64,000 nucleotides of DNA from JAJZKE01 sp963762395 (GTDB lineage: Bacteria > Patescibacteriota > Saccharimonadia > Saccharimonadales > UBA4665): NCBI GenBank assembly GCA_963762395.1, contig CAVXKL010000001.1, positions 62,001-126,000 on the forward strand. Reading direction: 5' to 3'. The translations under genes and the position numbers were made by a program. Below the pieces are notes generated by a model, which made no database searches, was not told the origin of the DNA, and saw nothing but the letters and a program-made list of their open reading frames with translations. Positions 51,890 through 59,970 of the stretch are shown here, one piece after another; the first letter of the stretch is position 1; every line of letters starts with the position of its first letter.

Positions 51890-52348
51890 ATGAGCGAAAC
51901 AATCTTTGACCTAATTTTAAACAATAAAATACCATCTTGGCCTATCTGGGAAGACGCTAACTACCTAGCTTTCTTAACGCCTTTTCCCAATACTCCGGGT
52001 GCCTCGGTTGTTATACCTAAAAAGAATCCTGGCGGATATCTATTTAAATTACCCGATAAGGAAATAACCGGACTAATCTTAGCGGCATCTAAAGTCGCCA
52101 AAATACTAGAGAAGGCCTTAAGAGTTAAAAGAGTGGCCATGGTGGTAGAGGGCACAGAAGTTAATTTTGTCCACATCAAACTTTATCCGTTGCACGGCAA
52201 ACTCGCGAATGAAACTAATGTTACAATTTCGCACACAGAATTCTATCCCGAATATGACGGTCACATATCTACTGTTGATGGGCCTAAGTTATCCGATGCC
52301 GAGCTTAAAAAAATACAGTTTAAGATTAGAAAAATAGCCAAATCTTAA
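51890..52348 (+). CDS. HIT-family protein with degenerate histidine triad
   Basis: The 152-residue protein has the HIT fold order: IFDLILNNKIPSWPIWEDANYLAFL, TPGASVVIPKK, then GTEVNFVHIKLYPLHG (first segment split: IPSWPIWEDANYLAFL). In the usual H-x-H-x-H-x-x motif the first and third His are replaced by Phe and Lys, leaving only the middle His, which is the nucleophile in known HIT enzymes. Activity may be changed or lost. It converges on pheT with a 4-bp overlap. Confidence 0.7.
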   Translation: MSETIFDLILNNKIPSWPIWEDANYLAFLTPFPNTPGASVVIPKKNPGGYLFKLPDKEITGLILAASKVAKILEKALRVKRVAMVVEGTEVNFVHIKLYPLHGKLANETNVTISHTEFYPEYDGHISTVDGPKLSDAELKKIQFKIRKIAKS

Positions 52349-54864
52349 ACGACGCTTGCCTTAATTTGCTTATCTGCTTCATTTCCTACGTCTTTTAGAA
52401 TATTGACAACCTCAGAATCAGTCATTGTCTTTTGGTATGAGCTGATGCTTAGCCTTAAAGTTATTTGTTTATGAGTATTATCTTTAGGGTTTATGTATAT
52501 ATCTACAGGTGTTAGGTTAAAGTAACCATTTTCGCCAACACTTTTTTCAATAACCGAATAGGCAAGACCGTAAACTTTTCCGTAGCTAATGTCTTTTTCG
52601 ACTCTTAAGCATATATCCTGCTCCAGCCTAGGATAGTGGGATAGTTCTTTGTAGTTACTTTTATTTAACGAATTAATAATTAACGTTAAATCTAGTTCAA
52701 ACATGGAAACATAGTCCGGTAATTTAAGTCCTTTCTTAATATCAGCCTTAGGTTCTCCGATTAAGCCAACAATATTATCTTTAATGCTAATTAGGGCTGA
52801 ACGTTTTGGTTCAAATGTCTTAGCTAATTCGTCCATACTGCCACGAATATCCTTCTTGCTAAATACCTGAACGCTGTAGTTTATGGAAAGTTTAGCCATT
52901 AGATAATCTAAGTACATAAGGGTCTGATAGTACGGCGCTCCAGTGTAGTTAGATTTAGCCAGTTTGTCCTCGGAGGCAAAAACAAGGCCTAGGTGAGGGA
53001 ACTCTTTAGGTAGGTTAGGGTCCTTTTTATCCTCAGCCCCTTTAATGTGTACAGGATTAATCTCAAAGATAGAAAACTCTTTAGTGCCAGCTTTAATGTT
53101 TTGATGAACCCTGTCCAGTAAACTGGGCAGTAAACTAAGACGATAATACTGAAGATCCGGACTCAAAGCGTTAGCAATCTTAAAGGCTGACTTATTATCT
53201 TGACCAGCGGTAGTAATTAATTTTTCGTGGATGAAGCTATATGTCAGAAGCTCATTTGCGCCGCCGCTTGATAGTATCTGGCGAATCTTAGACTTAACTG
53301 ACCAAGCACGGTCAGTTTTAGCCGGTTCAATGCTTCGCTTTGGTAAGTGAAGAGGCAGCTTATGGTAACCATATAACCGGCCAACTTCTTCAACAATGTC
53401 TTCAGCTAGCTCTATATCCTGGCGCCAAAACGGAACCTTAATCGTTAGACTGTTCTCATTAGTATCAACTTCAAATTCGACGTTTTCTAGAAGCTGTTTA
53501 ATATCGTTAGGACTGAGCTTTAAGCCAAGTCTAGAATTAATAAAATCAACATTAACCTTTACGTCTTTATGGGGGCGGTCAATTAAATCAGTGTGATCAT
53601 CATCAATTATTGGCGAACTAATTTCGCCATCAGATAACTGACATATCATATCGGCAGTTTTTGCCAATACCCGGTCGTTTTGCAAAGGACTTTGACCCTT
53701 AGTGAACCTAGTGAAAGCATCGCTAAACTGCCCTAAGTTCATACCTGTTTTTCTAACAGCGTACATATCGAAATTAGCGCATTCCAGCAAGATATTCTTA
53801 GTTTTCTCCGATACTTCTGTCTCTTTGCCGCCTTTTATGCCGGCTAAACCGATGATCTTATCTTTTGAAGTAATCACTATATCCTTTGGCCCGGGAGAAA
53901 TTTCTTTACCGTCAAGCAGTGTAAGGTTTTCGCCTTCATTGGGGTATCTAACTACCAGCTTAGCAGTCGTTGAATCGTCTAACTTTAATAATTTATCTAA
54001 GTCATAGGCATGAAGCGGTTGGCCGGTCAGCATCATCATGTAATTACTGACGTCAACAATTAGATTTATTGGCCTAATCCCAACCCTAGATAAATATGTT
54101 TGAAGCCACAGCGGACTAGACTGCCCACCATCAATTCCCGAGATAGCAACAGCCATAAATCTAGGCACCAGCTTAGGCAGCCGATTATCTATTTCAACCT
54201 TAACCTTGCTACTTGTTTTAATATCTAAAGGCTTTAAATACCAGTCGGGTGAATTAAACTGCAAATGACATATACCGGCAACTTCCCTAGCTACGCCAAG
54301 CTCGCCAAAACAATCAGGCCGGTGGGTAAACATCTTATTTTCAATATCCACAATATGGTCATTCAGCTTATATACGTCAGCAAAGTATTCACCAGCTTTA
54401 GCATCAACCGGGTCAATTTCAATAATGCCTGCATGGTCACTAGTAATAGCTAGTTCGTGAGGACTGGCCAACATACCATTACTGACATGGCCTCTAATTT
54501 CCCGGGCATCTAAAATTAGTGGCTCGATAACTCTTGATGAGGGCACAACTGCTCCCGGCGGCAGCCAAACACCTAAGAAACCTTCCCTGACATTATCTGC
54601 ACCGCAAACCACCTGAATATAACCGCTCTTGTCCCGATCTACCTTAGAAACACGAGAATTATCATCGATTAGACAGAGTTTTAGATGAGTTTCCGGTATT
54701 TGCTGACTACTAATAACCCGGACAATAACAGCGTCCTTATATATATCTCCCAGATCAATAACCTCTTCAGCCGCGCCGAGTTGCCTGCCAATCCTATCAA
54801 CGACCTCGGCAACAGACAAATCAATCTTGGTATATTCTTTAATCCAGTTAAGACTTACCTTCAT
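52345..54864 (-). CDS. pheT: Phenylalanyl-tRNA synthetase beta subunit
   Basis: The 839-residue protein is the full-length large subunit. It begins MKVSLNWIKEYTKI, carries the tRNA-binding EMAP-like domain (IQVVCGADNVREG), B3/B4 editing domain (NKMFTHRPDCFGELGVAREV and DVSNYMMMLTGQPLHAYD), B5 domain and catalytic-like core (EEVGRLYGYHKLP, ELLTYSFI). It ends with the anticodon-binding FDX domain (HYPRLEQDICLRV). It is translationally coupled to pheS through a 4-bp overlap. Confidence 0.97.
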   Translation of the reverse strand: MKVSLNWIKEYTKIDLSVAEVVDRIGRQLGAAEEVIDLGDIYKDAVIVRVISSQQIPETHLKLCLIDDNSRVSKVDRDKSGYIQVVCGADNVREGFLGVWLPPGAVVPSSRVIEPLILDAREIRGHVSNGMLASPHELAITSDHAGIIEIDPVDAKAGEYFADVYKLNDHIVDIENKMFTHRPDCFGELGVAREVAGICHLQFNSPDWYLKPLDIKTSSKVKVEIDNRLPKLVPRFMAVAISGIDGGQSSPLWLQTYLSRVGIRPINLIVDVSNYMMMLTGQPLHAYDLDKLLKLDDSTTAKLVVRYPNEGENLTLLDGKEISPGPKDIVITSKDKIIGLAGIKGGKETEVSEKTKNILLECANFDMYAVRKTGMNLGQFSDAFTRFTKGQSPLQNDRVLAKTADMICQLSDGEISSPIIDDDHTDLIDRPHKDVKVNVDFINSRLGLKLSPNDIKQLLENVEFEVDTNENSLTIKVPFWRQDIELAEDIVEEVGRLYGYHKLPLHLPKRSIEPAKTDRAWSVKSKIRQILSSGGANELLTYSFIHEKLITTAGQDNKSAFKIANALSPDLQYYRLSLLPSLLDRVHQNIKAGTKEFSIFEINPVHIKGAEDKKDPNLPKEFPHLGLVFASEDKLAKSNYTGAPYYQTLMYLDYLMAKLSINYSVQVFSKKDIRGSMDELAKTFEPKRSALISIKDNIVGLIGEPKADIKKGLKLPDYVSMFELDLTLIINSLNKSNYKELSHYPRLEQDICLRVEKDISYGKVYGLAYSVIEKSVGENGYFNLTPVDIYINPKDNTHKQITLRLSISSYQKTMTDSEVVNILKDVGNEADKQIKASVV

Positions 54865-55916
54865 TTAAATTGCCTCAAGAAATCTAACCGGCCGCCCTCA
54901 AACAGCCTAATATCTTCAATACCATATTTGAGCATCACTAATCTCTCCAAACCAAAGCCGCCGGCAAAGCCGCTATAGACATTTGGATCAATACCGCCTT
55001 CTTTTAAGACTTTAGGATGAATCATGCCGCAGCCACCAAGCTCTATCCAGCCATTGTAACTGCAAACACTGCAGCCGCTTCTGTCACAAAAGACACAAGA
55101 AGCAGCAAATTCAAAACTAGGTTCGGTAAAGGGGAAATAAAAAGGCTGGATTTTAACATCAATATCTCGTTCAAAGTAATTAGATAGCCATGACCGGATA
55201 GTCGCTACTAAGTTGCCAGTATTAATATTTTTATCTATATAACTAATCTCAACCTGGTAAAAAGTATGTTCGTGCCGAACGTCAAGATCTTCATTACGGT
55301 AAGTCCGGCCGGCATAAACAACAGCAATCGGTTGACCCTTTTCTAGATTAGCAATATATTTCTTCTGCAGTCTGTTCTGCATTGTACTAACATGAGCTGG
55401 AGCAATGTATGGCTGGTTGTCTTTATTTTTTTCAACCGTCACTAAAGTATCGTAATCATCCCTCGCTGGATGCCCTTTCGGGAAGTTTAGGCTGCCAAAC
55501 ATATGGTAATCATCATCAATTTGTCTTGATTCCATTGAAGTAAAGCCCATTTTGTAAAAAATACCCAGGATCTTATCCAGCTCGCTCATAAGAGGATGAA
55601 CACTACCAAGAGACGTATCAAGCAATCTAGGTCGTTTGTCCGGACTGGAATTAACATCAAAAGGTGCGGTTACATCAATACTTAAGACATGGGTTGAGTC
55701 TGTCTGATGGGATTTAATCATCTCCTTAAGCTCATCCCTCAGCCCATTAACCTCCTTACCGTAACTAGACCGTTTACTCTCGGCAATATTAGGTATATCC
55801 GCCAGCAGCGCTTTAATCTCAGGAGCCTTTAGAATATCTGCTTTATTTTCTAGTACATCAAAACGCTTTTTAAGCTTTACATAAGCAAGCTGTACTTGAT
55901 CGACTTTATACTTCAT
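54861..55916 (-). CDS. pheS: Phenylalanyl-tRNA synthetase alpha subunit
   Basis: The 351-residue class II catalytic subunit has an N-terminal coiled coil. It then has motif 2 (YAGRTYRNEDLDVRHEHTFYQVE, split: GRTYRNEDLDVRHEHTF) and the FEFAASC strand. A four-Cys zinc site follows (CVFCDRSGCSVC), and motif 3 is GFAGGFGLERLVMLKYGI. The Cys site is present in a subset of bacterial PheS proteins. It is the first gene of the pheST operon. Confidence 0.97.
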   Translation of the reverse strand: MKYKVDQVQLAYVKLKKRFDVLENKADILKAPEIKALLADIPNIAESKRSSYGKEVNGLRDELKEMIKSHQTDSTHVLSIDVTAPFDVNSSPDKRPRLLDTSLGSVHPLMSELDKILGIFYKMGFTSMESRQIDDDYHMFGSLNFPKGHPARDDYDTLVTVEKNKDNQPYIAPAHVSTMQNRLQKKYIANLEKGQPIAVVYAGRTYRNEDLDVRHEHTFYQVEISYIDKNINTGNLVATIRSWLSNYFERDIDVKIQPFYFPFTEPSFEFAASCVFCDRSGCSVCSYNGWIELGGCGMIHPKVLKEGGIDPNVYSGFAGGFGLERLVMLKYGIEDIRLFEGGRLDFLRQFK

Positions 55917-55994
55917 AGCAATAGGTTAATATTAGCATAACGAGAGACTGACAGGCATCCCAAGAAAGTAATTGCTAAAGTTTGATTATCTACA

Positions 55995-56000
55995 TACTAT
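55995..56000 (+). promoter_or_regulatory. -10 box of the NUDIX gene (leaderless)
   Basis: TACTAT ends seven bases before the ATG at 56008. Confidence 0.4.
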
Positions 56001-56007
56001 TTAAGAT

Positions 56008-56469
56008 ATGAGGATTTCAGTTAGAGCCATCGTCATTAAAGACAACAAACTGTTAGTCATGGACCGTAACCGCTTCGGCGATAAGTTTATATCTCTAGTA
56101 GGCGGAGCTGTTGAGATAGGTGAAAGCCAGGAATCTGCCTTAAAGAGAGAAGTAAGCGAAGAAGCAAGCCTAGAAATAGCTAACCCGAAACTGGTTATCA
56201 TTGAAGAAGCCGGTGAAATCTACGGCCTGCAGTATATTTATCTCTGTGACTATGTTAGCGGCGATCCTAAACTGTCTGAGGGCTCTATTGAGAGTAAGAT
56301 CGCTAGAAATGGCCAGAATCTTTACCTCCCAATGTGGCTAGATATTAAAGATCTTGAATTATCCAATTTACTGCCGGTTGAGCTTAAGAAGCAACTGATT
56401 GACTTTATTAAAAATGGCTTCCCGAGCGAACCAATTAAACTTACTATCACCAAAGATAGTAAGGTATAA
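56008..56469 (+). CDS. NUDIX hydrolase
   Basis: The 153-residue protein has a complete Nudix box from GGAVEIGESQESALKREVSEE onward (Gly-x5-Glu-x7-Arg-Glu-Val-Ser-Glu-Glu; split to respect length). It follows the strand ISVRAIVIKDNKLLVMDRN. It hydrolyses a nucleoside-diphosphate-linked substrate with Mg2+. The specificity, whether (d)NTP, ADP-ribose or other, is not clear. Confidence 0.9.
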   Translation: MRISVRAIVIKDNKLLVMDRNRFGDKFISLVGGAVEIGESQESALKREVSEEASLEIANPKLVIIEEAGEIYGLQYIYLCDYVSGDPKLSEGSIESKIARNGQNLYLPMWLDIKDLELSNLLPVELKKQLIDFIKNGFPSEPIKLTITKDSKV

Positions 56470-56506
56470 TACATCTAACTAGTTAATAACATATAGGGAG
56501 TAATAA

Positions 56507-57028
56507 TTGGCTATACCTAAGGCTCGAATATTCACCGGATTCTTTGCGATTTTGTTTTTAGTAACATCGTCTAGCTTAGCGTTATTGTTTATAATATCTA
56601 ACATCGAATCTAAAGATAATCAATCAAGTAATTCTAACTCAAACACTTCGGCCAGCAGTTCGCTAGACGGCCAGAAGTTATCTGGTTTTACACCAATTGC
56701 CTCTGTTACCAAGCTTCAATATGATGATCTTAAAGTAGGTACTGGTGCAACCGTTAAACCCGACACAACCATATCGGCAACTTATACAGGTGCTATTGCG
56801 TCAACCGGTATTATTTTCCAATCAACCTCTACACCGATTAGCTTCAGCTTAAAAGATGTTATTTTAGGCTGGCAAGAAGGCATACCGGGTATGAAAGTCG
56901 GCGGAACCCGCGAGTTACTGATTCCGGCCAATCTAGCCTACGGCGCTAATCCTCCCGCAGGCTCAAATATCCCCGCTAATGCCGCCCTTGTTTTCGATGT
57001 TACAGTTACATCCTCATCAGGTAGCTAA
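56507..57028 (+). CDS. FKBP-type peptidyl-prolyl isomerase, membrane-anchored
   Basis: The 173-residue protein starts at TTG behind AGGGAG. It has a membrane helix (FFAILFLVTSSSLALLFII) and a Ser/Asn-rich linker. An FKBP domain (about residues 75-173) follows, with FSLKDVILGWQEGIPGMKVGG and RELLIPANLAYGANPPAG (first split: ILGWQEGIPGMKVGG). It assists folding of exported proteins on the outer side of the membrane. A few active-site residues of the first strand are changed, so activity is likely but not certain. Confidence 0.92.
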   Translation: MAIPKARIFTGFFAILFLVTSSSLALLFIISNIESKDNQSSNSNSNTSASSSLDGQKLSGFTPIASVTKLQYDDLKVGTGATVKPDTTISATYTGAIASTGIIFQSTSTPISFSLKDVILGWQEGIPGMKVGGTRELLIPANLAYGANPPAGSNIPANAALVFDVTVTSSSGS

Positions 57029-57047
57029 ATGGCCTAAATTACACAAC

Positions 57048-57081
57048 ATATAGCGTATTGCATAATTCGCTAACGCTATAT
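57048..57081. other. Inverted repeat upstream of the glutaredoxin-like gene
   Basis: ATATAGCGT and ACGCTATAT form 9-bp perfect arms around 16 nt. No T-run follows, so an operator or mRNA leader structure is likelier than a terminator. Confidence 0.5.
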
Positions 57082-57149
57082 ACAATAGGGGTTGTCAGTA
57101 ATTTTAAACATTAAAAATACAAACAATAAATTAAAGCGAGGGTAATTAA

Positions 57150-57398
57150 ATGCCAAAAAAAGTTACTATCTTTACTACTAATACCTGCGGCTACTGCCAA
57201 ATGGTAAAAAAATATCTAGGCACCAAAGGCGTGTCTTATGACGAGGTCAACCTAGACCAGGAACCAGCCCGTCAGGACGAAGCCTTAAAAATTTCCGGTG
57301 CCCTAACAGTTCCCGTCACAGTTGTTACAAAATCTGATGACAGTCAAGAAGTAATTGTCGGCTACAACCTCGCTAAACTAGCACCAGCTATTTCCTAA
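57150..57398 (+). CDS. Glutaredoxin-like/NrdH redoxin
   Basis: The 82-residue thioredoxin-fold protein has a Cys-Gly-Tyr-Cys active site (TNTCGYCQMVKKYL, residues 10-23). The cis-Pro is in ALTVPVTVV and the helix GYNLAKLAPAI lies at the end. It starts behind AGCGAGGGT. It lies 30 bp before thioredoxin reductase, so it is probably reduced by that enzyme, as NrdH-type redoxins are, and serves ribonucleotide reductase or MsrA. Confidence 0.9.
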   Translation: MPKKVTIFTTNTCGYCQMVKKYLGTKGVSYDEVNLDQEPARQDEALKISGALTVPVTVVTKSDDSQEVIVGYNLAKLAPAIS

Positions 57399-57428
57399 GC
57401 GGCTTATTAAGGCTAAAATATCCCTACT

Positions 57429-58361
57429 ATGGCGAAGGACAAAGTCCACGACCTAATAATTGTCGGTGCCGGTCCGTCGGCCCTAACTGCTGCTATCTAT
57501 ACCACCAGAGAAGACATAGAAACTGTTCTATACGAGCGCGGTGTGGTTGGCGGTCTAGCAGCCATTACTGATCATATAGACAATTATCCAGGCTTTTCGG
57601 TAGGCATTGATGGATTAAATCTAGCCGATGAATTAAGAAAACAGGCCGAAAGGTTCGGCTCGGTTATTGAACTAGGCGAGGTATTGGCCATAAAAGACGA
57701 GGGTCAGATTAAAGTTCTTGAAACAACCGACGGCGATCTTAGAGCTAAAGCAGTCCTCATTGCTACCGGTTGCGATTATAAGAAAATTGGTGTTCCCGGT
57801 GAGGCAGAATACTATGCCCGCGGCGTCCACTATTGCGCTACCTGTGATGGTGCTTTTTACAGGGACAAAAAACTAGCTGTTGTTGGCGGCGGCAACTCAG
57901 CCGTTCAAGAATCAATCTTTCTAACCAGGTACGCTAGCCATATTGATCTCTTAGTTAGATCCAGCGTAAAAGCTAGTGGTGTTCTCAAAAAAGAGCTCCA
58001 AAAATATGTCGAAGAAGGTAAGATAACTATTCACCTTCAAACTCAAATCGAAGAGATTATCGGTAAAGATAATTCAGTAGTAGGCGTAAAGGTTAACTCT
58101 AATGGTCAATCTAGGGTTATTGACGTTGACGGTGTCTTTATTTTTATCGGCCTTATGCCAAACAGCCAGTTTGTCAAAAGCACACTTGATCTAGATCCGG
58201 TCGGCTTTATTAACACAGACGAAGACCTTCATACATCCATGAAAGGTGTATTTGCTGCTGGTGATGTTAGAAGCGGCGCTACTATGCAAATCGCTTCAGC
58301 TGCTGGTGAAGGAGCCACTGCCGCTCTTAAAATACGTGAATACCTAGAAGCGCTCGAGTGA
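57429..58361 (+). CDS. trxB: Thioredoxin reductase
   Basis: The 310-residue flavoprotein has the FAD site IIVGAGPSALTAAIY, the redox-active Cys-Ala-Thr-Cys (HYCATCDGAFYRDKK), the second GxGxxG site (VVGGGNSAVQESIFLT) and the terminal VFAAGDVRSGATMQIASAAGEG (split: GVFAAGDVRSG). It passes NADPH electrons to the redoxin encoded just upstream. Confidence 0.95.
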   Translation: MAKDKVHDLIIVGAGPSALTAAIYTTREDIETVLYERGVVGGLAAITDHIDNYPGFSVGIDGLNLADELRKQAERFGSVIELGEVLAIKDEGQIKVLETTDGDLRAKAVLIATGCDYKKIGVPGEAEYYARGVHYCATCDGAFYRDKKLAVVGGGNSAVQESIFLTRYASHIDLLVRSSVKASGVLKKELQKYVEEGKITIHLQTQIEEIIGKDNSVVGVKVNSNGQSRVIDVDGVFIFIGLMPNSQFVKSTLDLDPVGFINTDEDLHTSMKGVFAAGDVRSGATMQIASAAGEGATAALKIREYLEALE

Positions 58362-58365
58362 TAGT

Positions 58366-58602
58366 TTAAAGTGTATTATATGCCTTCAATACTTGATCGT
58401 GTGTTAAGAACTTAATGTCGGATCTGTCTCTCTGCGAGGCGATATCATTCCAAATTTCATCATCTTCTAGTTCTAGGGCGACTTCCAGCAAAATCTCGGC
58501 TTTTGTTGCAATAGATATATTATTCCTACTGGCTAACATGGAAATAGCTAACCTGACTTCGTCGGGCAAAGTTATACTTAAACGTGATTTGTTTGAGGAC
58601 AT
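58366..58602 (-). CDS. Small ribbon-helix-helix (CopG-like) protein
   Basis: The 78-residue protein has the ribbon-helix-helix pattern SRLSITLPDEVRLAISMLASRNNIS (split: RLSITLPDEVRLAISMLA). A second helix is rich in Glu/Leu (AEILLEVALELEDDEIW). It could be a transcriptional regulator or an orphan antitoxin; no toxin gene is adjacent on the same strand. It converges on trxB with a 4-bp gap. Confidence 0.65.
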   Translation of the reverse strand: MSSNKSRLSITLPDEVRLAISMLASRNNISIATKAEILLEVALELEDDEIWNDIASQRDRSDIKFLTHDQVLKAYNTL

Positions 58603-58691
58603 ATAATTATTCTACCAAAAGCAAGTATTTAGCCTATTAGCCAGTACAATTTTGATATAATACGCTTGAAATAAACTAAAGGAGACAAGTC

Positions 58692-59228
58692 ATGTCCGAT
58701 CTAAAACCACTTACGGCCGGAAATAATACTCCAGATGAAATCAATGTAATTATTGAGATCCAAAAAGGTGACCACAATAAATACGAGGTCAACAAGGAAA
58801 CTGGTTATCTATTTTTAGATAGGGTTAATGCTACAACCCTAGGCTATCCTGCAGATTATGGTTATGTACCAATGACATTATGTGAAGACGGCGACCCCTT
58901 GGACGCACTTTTAGTTATTGATGAATCTATGCCCCGCGGTTCAGCCTTAAGTGTCCGCCCAATTGGCGTACTTTATATGGTAGATAACGGTGATGACGAC
59001 GAGAAACTAATCTGTGTGGCCTCTAAAGACGTATCTAAAAGCCACATCCATTCTGTCGATGACTTGGGCCCTAACTTTAAACCAATGGTCGAACACTTCT
59101 ATTCCAACTACAAAGCCTGGAAAAATGATTGGAAGGGTAGCCCGGTATCCTTTAATGGCTGGGGAGATGCAGAAGCTGCTAAAAATGTAATAACCGAATC
59201 AATTGAGAGATATACGTCAAAACACTAA
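58692..59228 (+). CDS. ppa: Inorganic pyrophosphatase
   Basis: The 178-residue family I enzyme hydrolyses pyrophosphate. The active site reads RVNATTLGYPADYGYVP and EDGDPLDALLVID with the Asp cluster. VEHFYSNYKAWKNDW is the usual C-terminal helix. It starts behind AAAGGAGACAAG, one of the few strong ribosome-binding sites here. Confidence 0.97.
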   Translation: MSDLKPLTAGNNTPDEINVIIEIQKGDHNKYEVNKETGYLFLDRVNATTLGYPADYGYVPMTLCEDGDPLDALLVIDESMPRGSALSVRPIGVLYMVDNGDDDEKLICVASKDVSKSHIHSVDDLGPNFKPMVEHFYSNYKAWKNDWKGSPVSFNGWGDAEAAKNVITESIERYTSKH

Positions 59229-59260
59229 TTATTGCCAATTAACTTGCCTAAGATATAAAA
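59226..59260 (+). repeat. Promoter-containing direct repeat, copy 1
   Basis: It begins with the ppa stop codon and contains TTGCCA (59232-59237), a 16-bp spacer and TATAAA (59254-59259). It matches copy 2 at 59904-59938, sharing TAATT, TTGCCA and CCTAAGATATAAAA. Confidence 0.65.
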
Positions 59261-59288
59261 AGTTAAGAATAATCTAGATTTTTCGTTA

Positions 59289-59307
59289 GAATATTGTTAT
59301 AATATTC
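59289..59307. promoter_or_regulatory. Operator overlapping the -10 box of the toxin-antitoxin operon
   Basis: GAATATT and AATATTC are 7-bp arms around 5 nt and include TATAAT (59298-59303), seven bases before the ATG at 59311. This fits autoregulation by the antitoxin and a leaderless transcript. Confidence 0.6.
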
Positions 59308-59310
59308 AGT

Positions 59311-59532
59311 ATGATTCAAAGCGTACAAAAAGTTATAAAGATTGGTTCTAGCGTAGGTGTTACCGTGCCTGCCAAGGAATTAAAAAGACAACGGATATTT
59401 GTTGGCGATGAAGTTGAGATTACCGTGCGACCATTTCGAGCCTTTAGCGATGATAATGCAGGCGTTATTAAGGCCGCAAAAGACATTCTTGCGGAATACA
59501 AGGAAGACTTTGTCAATTTGGCAAACAAATGA
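59311..59532 (+). CDS. AbrB/MazE-type antitoxin
   Basis: The 73-residue protein has a swapped-hairpin AbrB pattern (KVIKIGSSVGVTVPAKELKR, then VGDEVEITVRP). A C-terminal helical tail suited to bind and neutralise the toxin follows. It overlaps the Doc-like gene by 4 bp. Its own promoter carries an inverted repeat. Doc toxins more often pair with Phd, but AbrB-type partners are known. Confidence 0.85.
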   Translation: MIQSVQKVIKIGSSVGVTVPAKELKRQRIFVGDEVEITVRPFRAFSDDNAGVIKAAKDILAEYKEDFVNLANK

Positions 59533-59906
59533 ACTTCTTAGATTTAGAGCATCTTTTGGAGCTTCATGCGCTGTTGATAAAGTCTACGGGCGGATCTTCG
59601 GGTCTACGCGACCTTGGCAGGCTTGAGGCTGCAATTGCCGCACAATCACAGAATGTTTTTGGTGACGAGTTATACCCCGGCGTTATTAACAAATCAGCGG
59701 CAATAATAAGGTGCATAATAGCGGATCACCCCCTTGTGGACGGTAATAAAAGAACTGCTATGCTTAGCGGCTTAACTTTATTAAAAATAAACAAGATGTC
59801 TTTCAAAGCTAAACGTGGAGAAATTGAAGAATTCGCCATAAAGATAGCTACCGAGCAACTAGATGTACCAGTCATTGCTGGGTGGCTGGAATCTCATATT
59901 ATCTAA
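59529..59906 (+). CDS. doc: Doc-family (Fic fold) toxin
   Basis: The 125-residue protein has the Doc form of the Fic motif, HPLVDGNKRTA (His67), preceded by SGLRDLGRLEAAIAA. The family phosphorylates and inactivates EF-Tu. The helix NKSAAIIRCIIADHP leading to the motif is typical. It is coupled to the AbrB-like antitoxin. The Fic catalytic His is intact, so it should be active. Confidence 0.9.
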   Translation: MNFLDLEHLLELHALLIKSTGGSSGLRDLGRLEAAIAAQSQNVFGDELYPGVINKSAAIIRCIIADHPLVDGNKRTAMLSGLTLLKINKMSFKAKRGEIEEFAIKIATEQLDVPVIAGWLESHII

Positions 59907-59938
59907 TTGTTGCCATTAGGCTAACCTAAGATATAAAA
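59904..59938 (+). repeat. Promoter-containing direct repeat, copy 2 (gap promoter)
   Basis: It begins with the doc stop codon and contains TTGCCA (59910-59915), a 16-bp spacer and TATAAA (59932-59937), driving the gap operon. 28 of 35 positions match copy 1. Confidence 0.65.
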
Positions 59939-59970
59939 TAAAAGCATTAACATAAACGTAAAGAGTAAGA

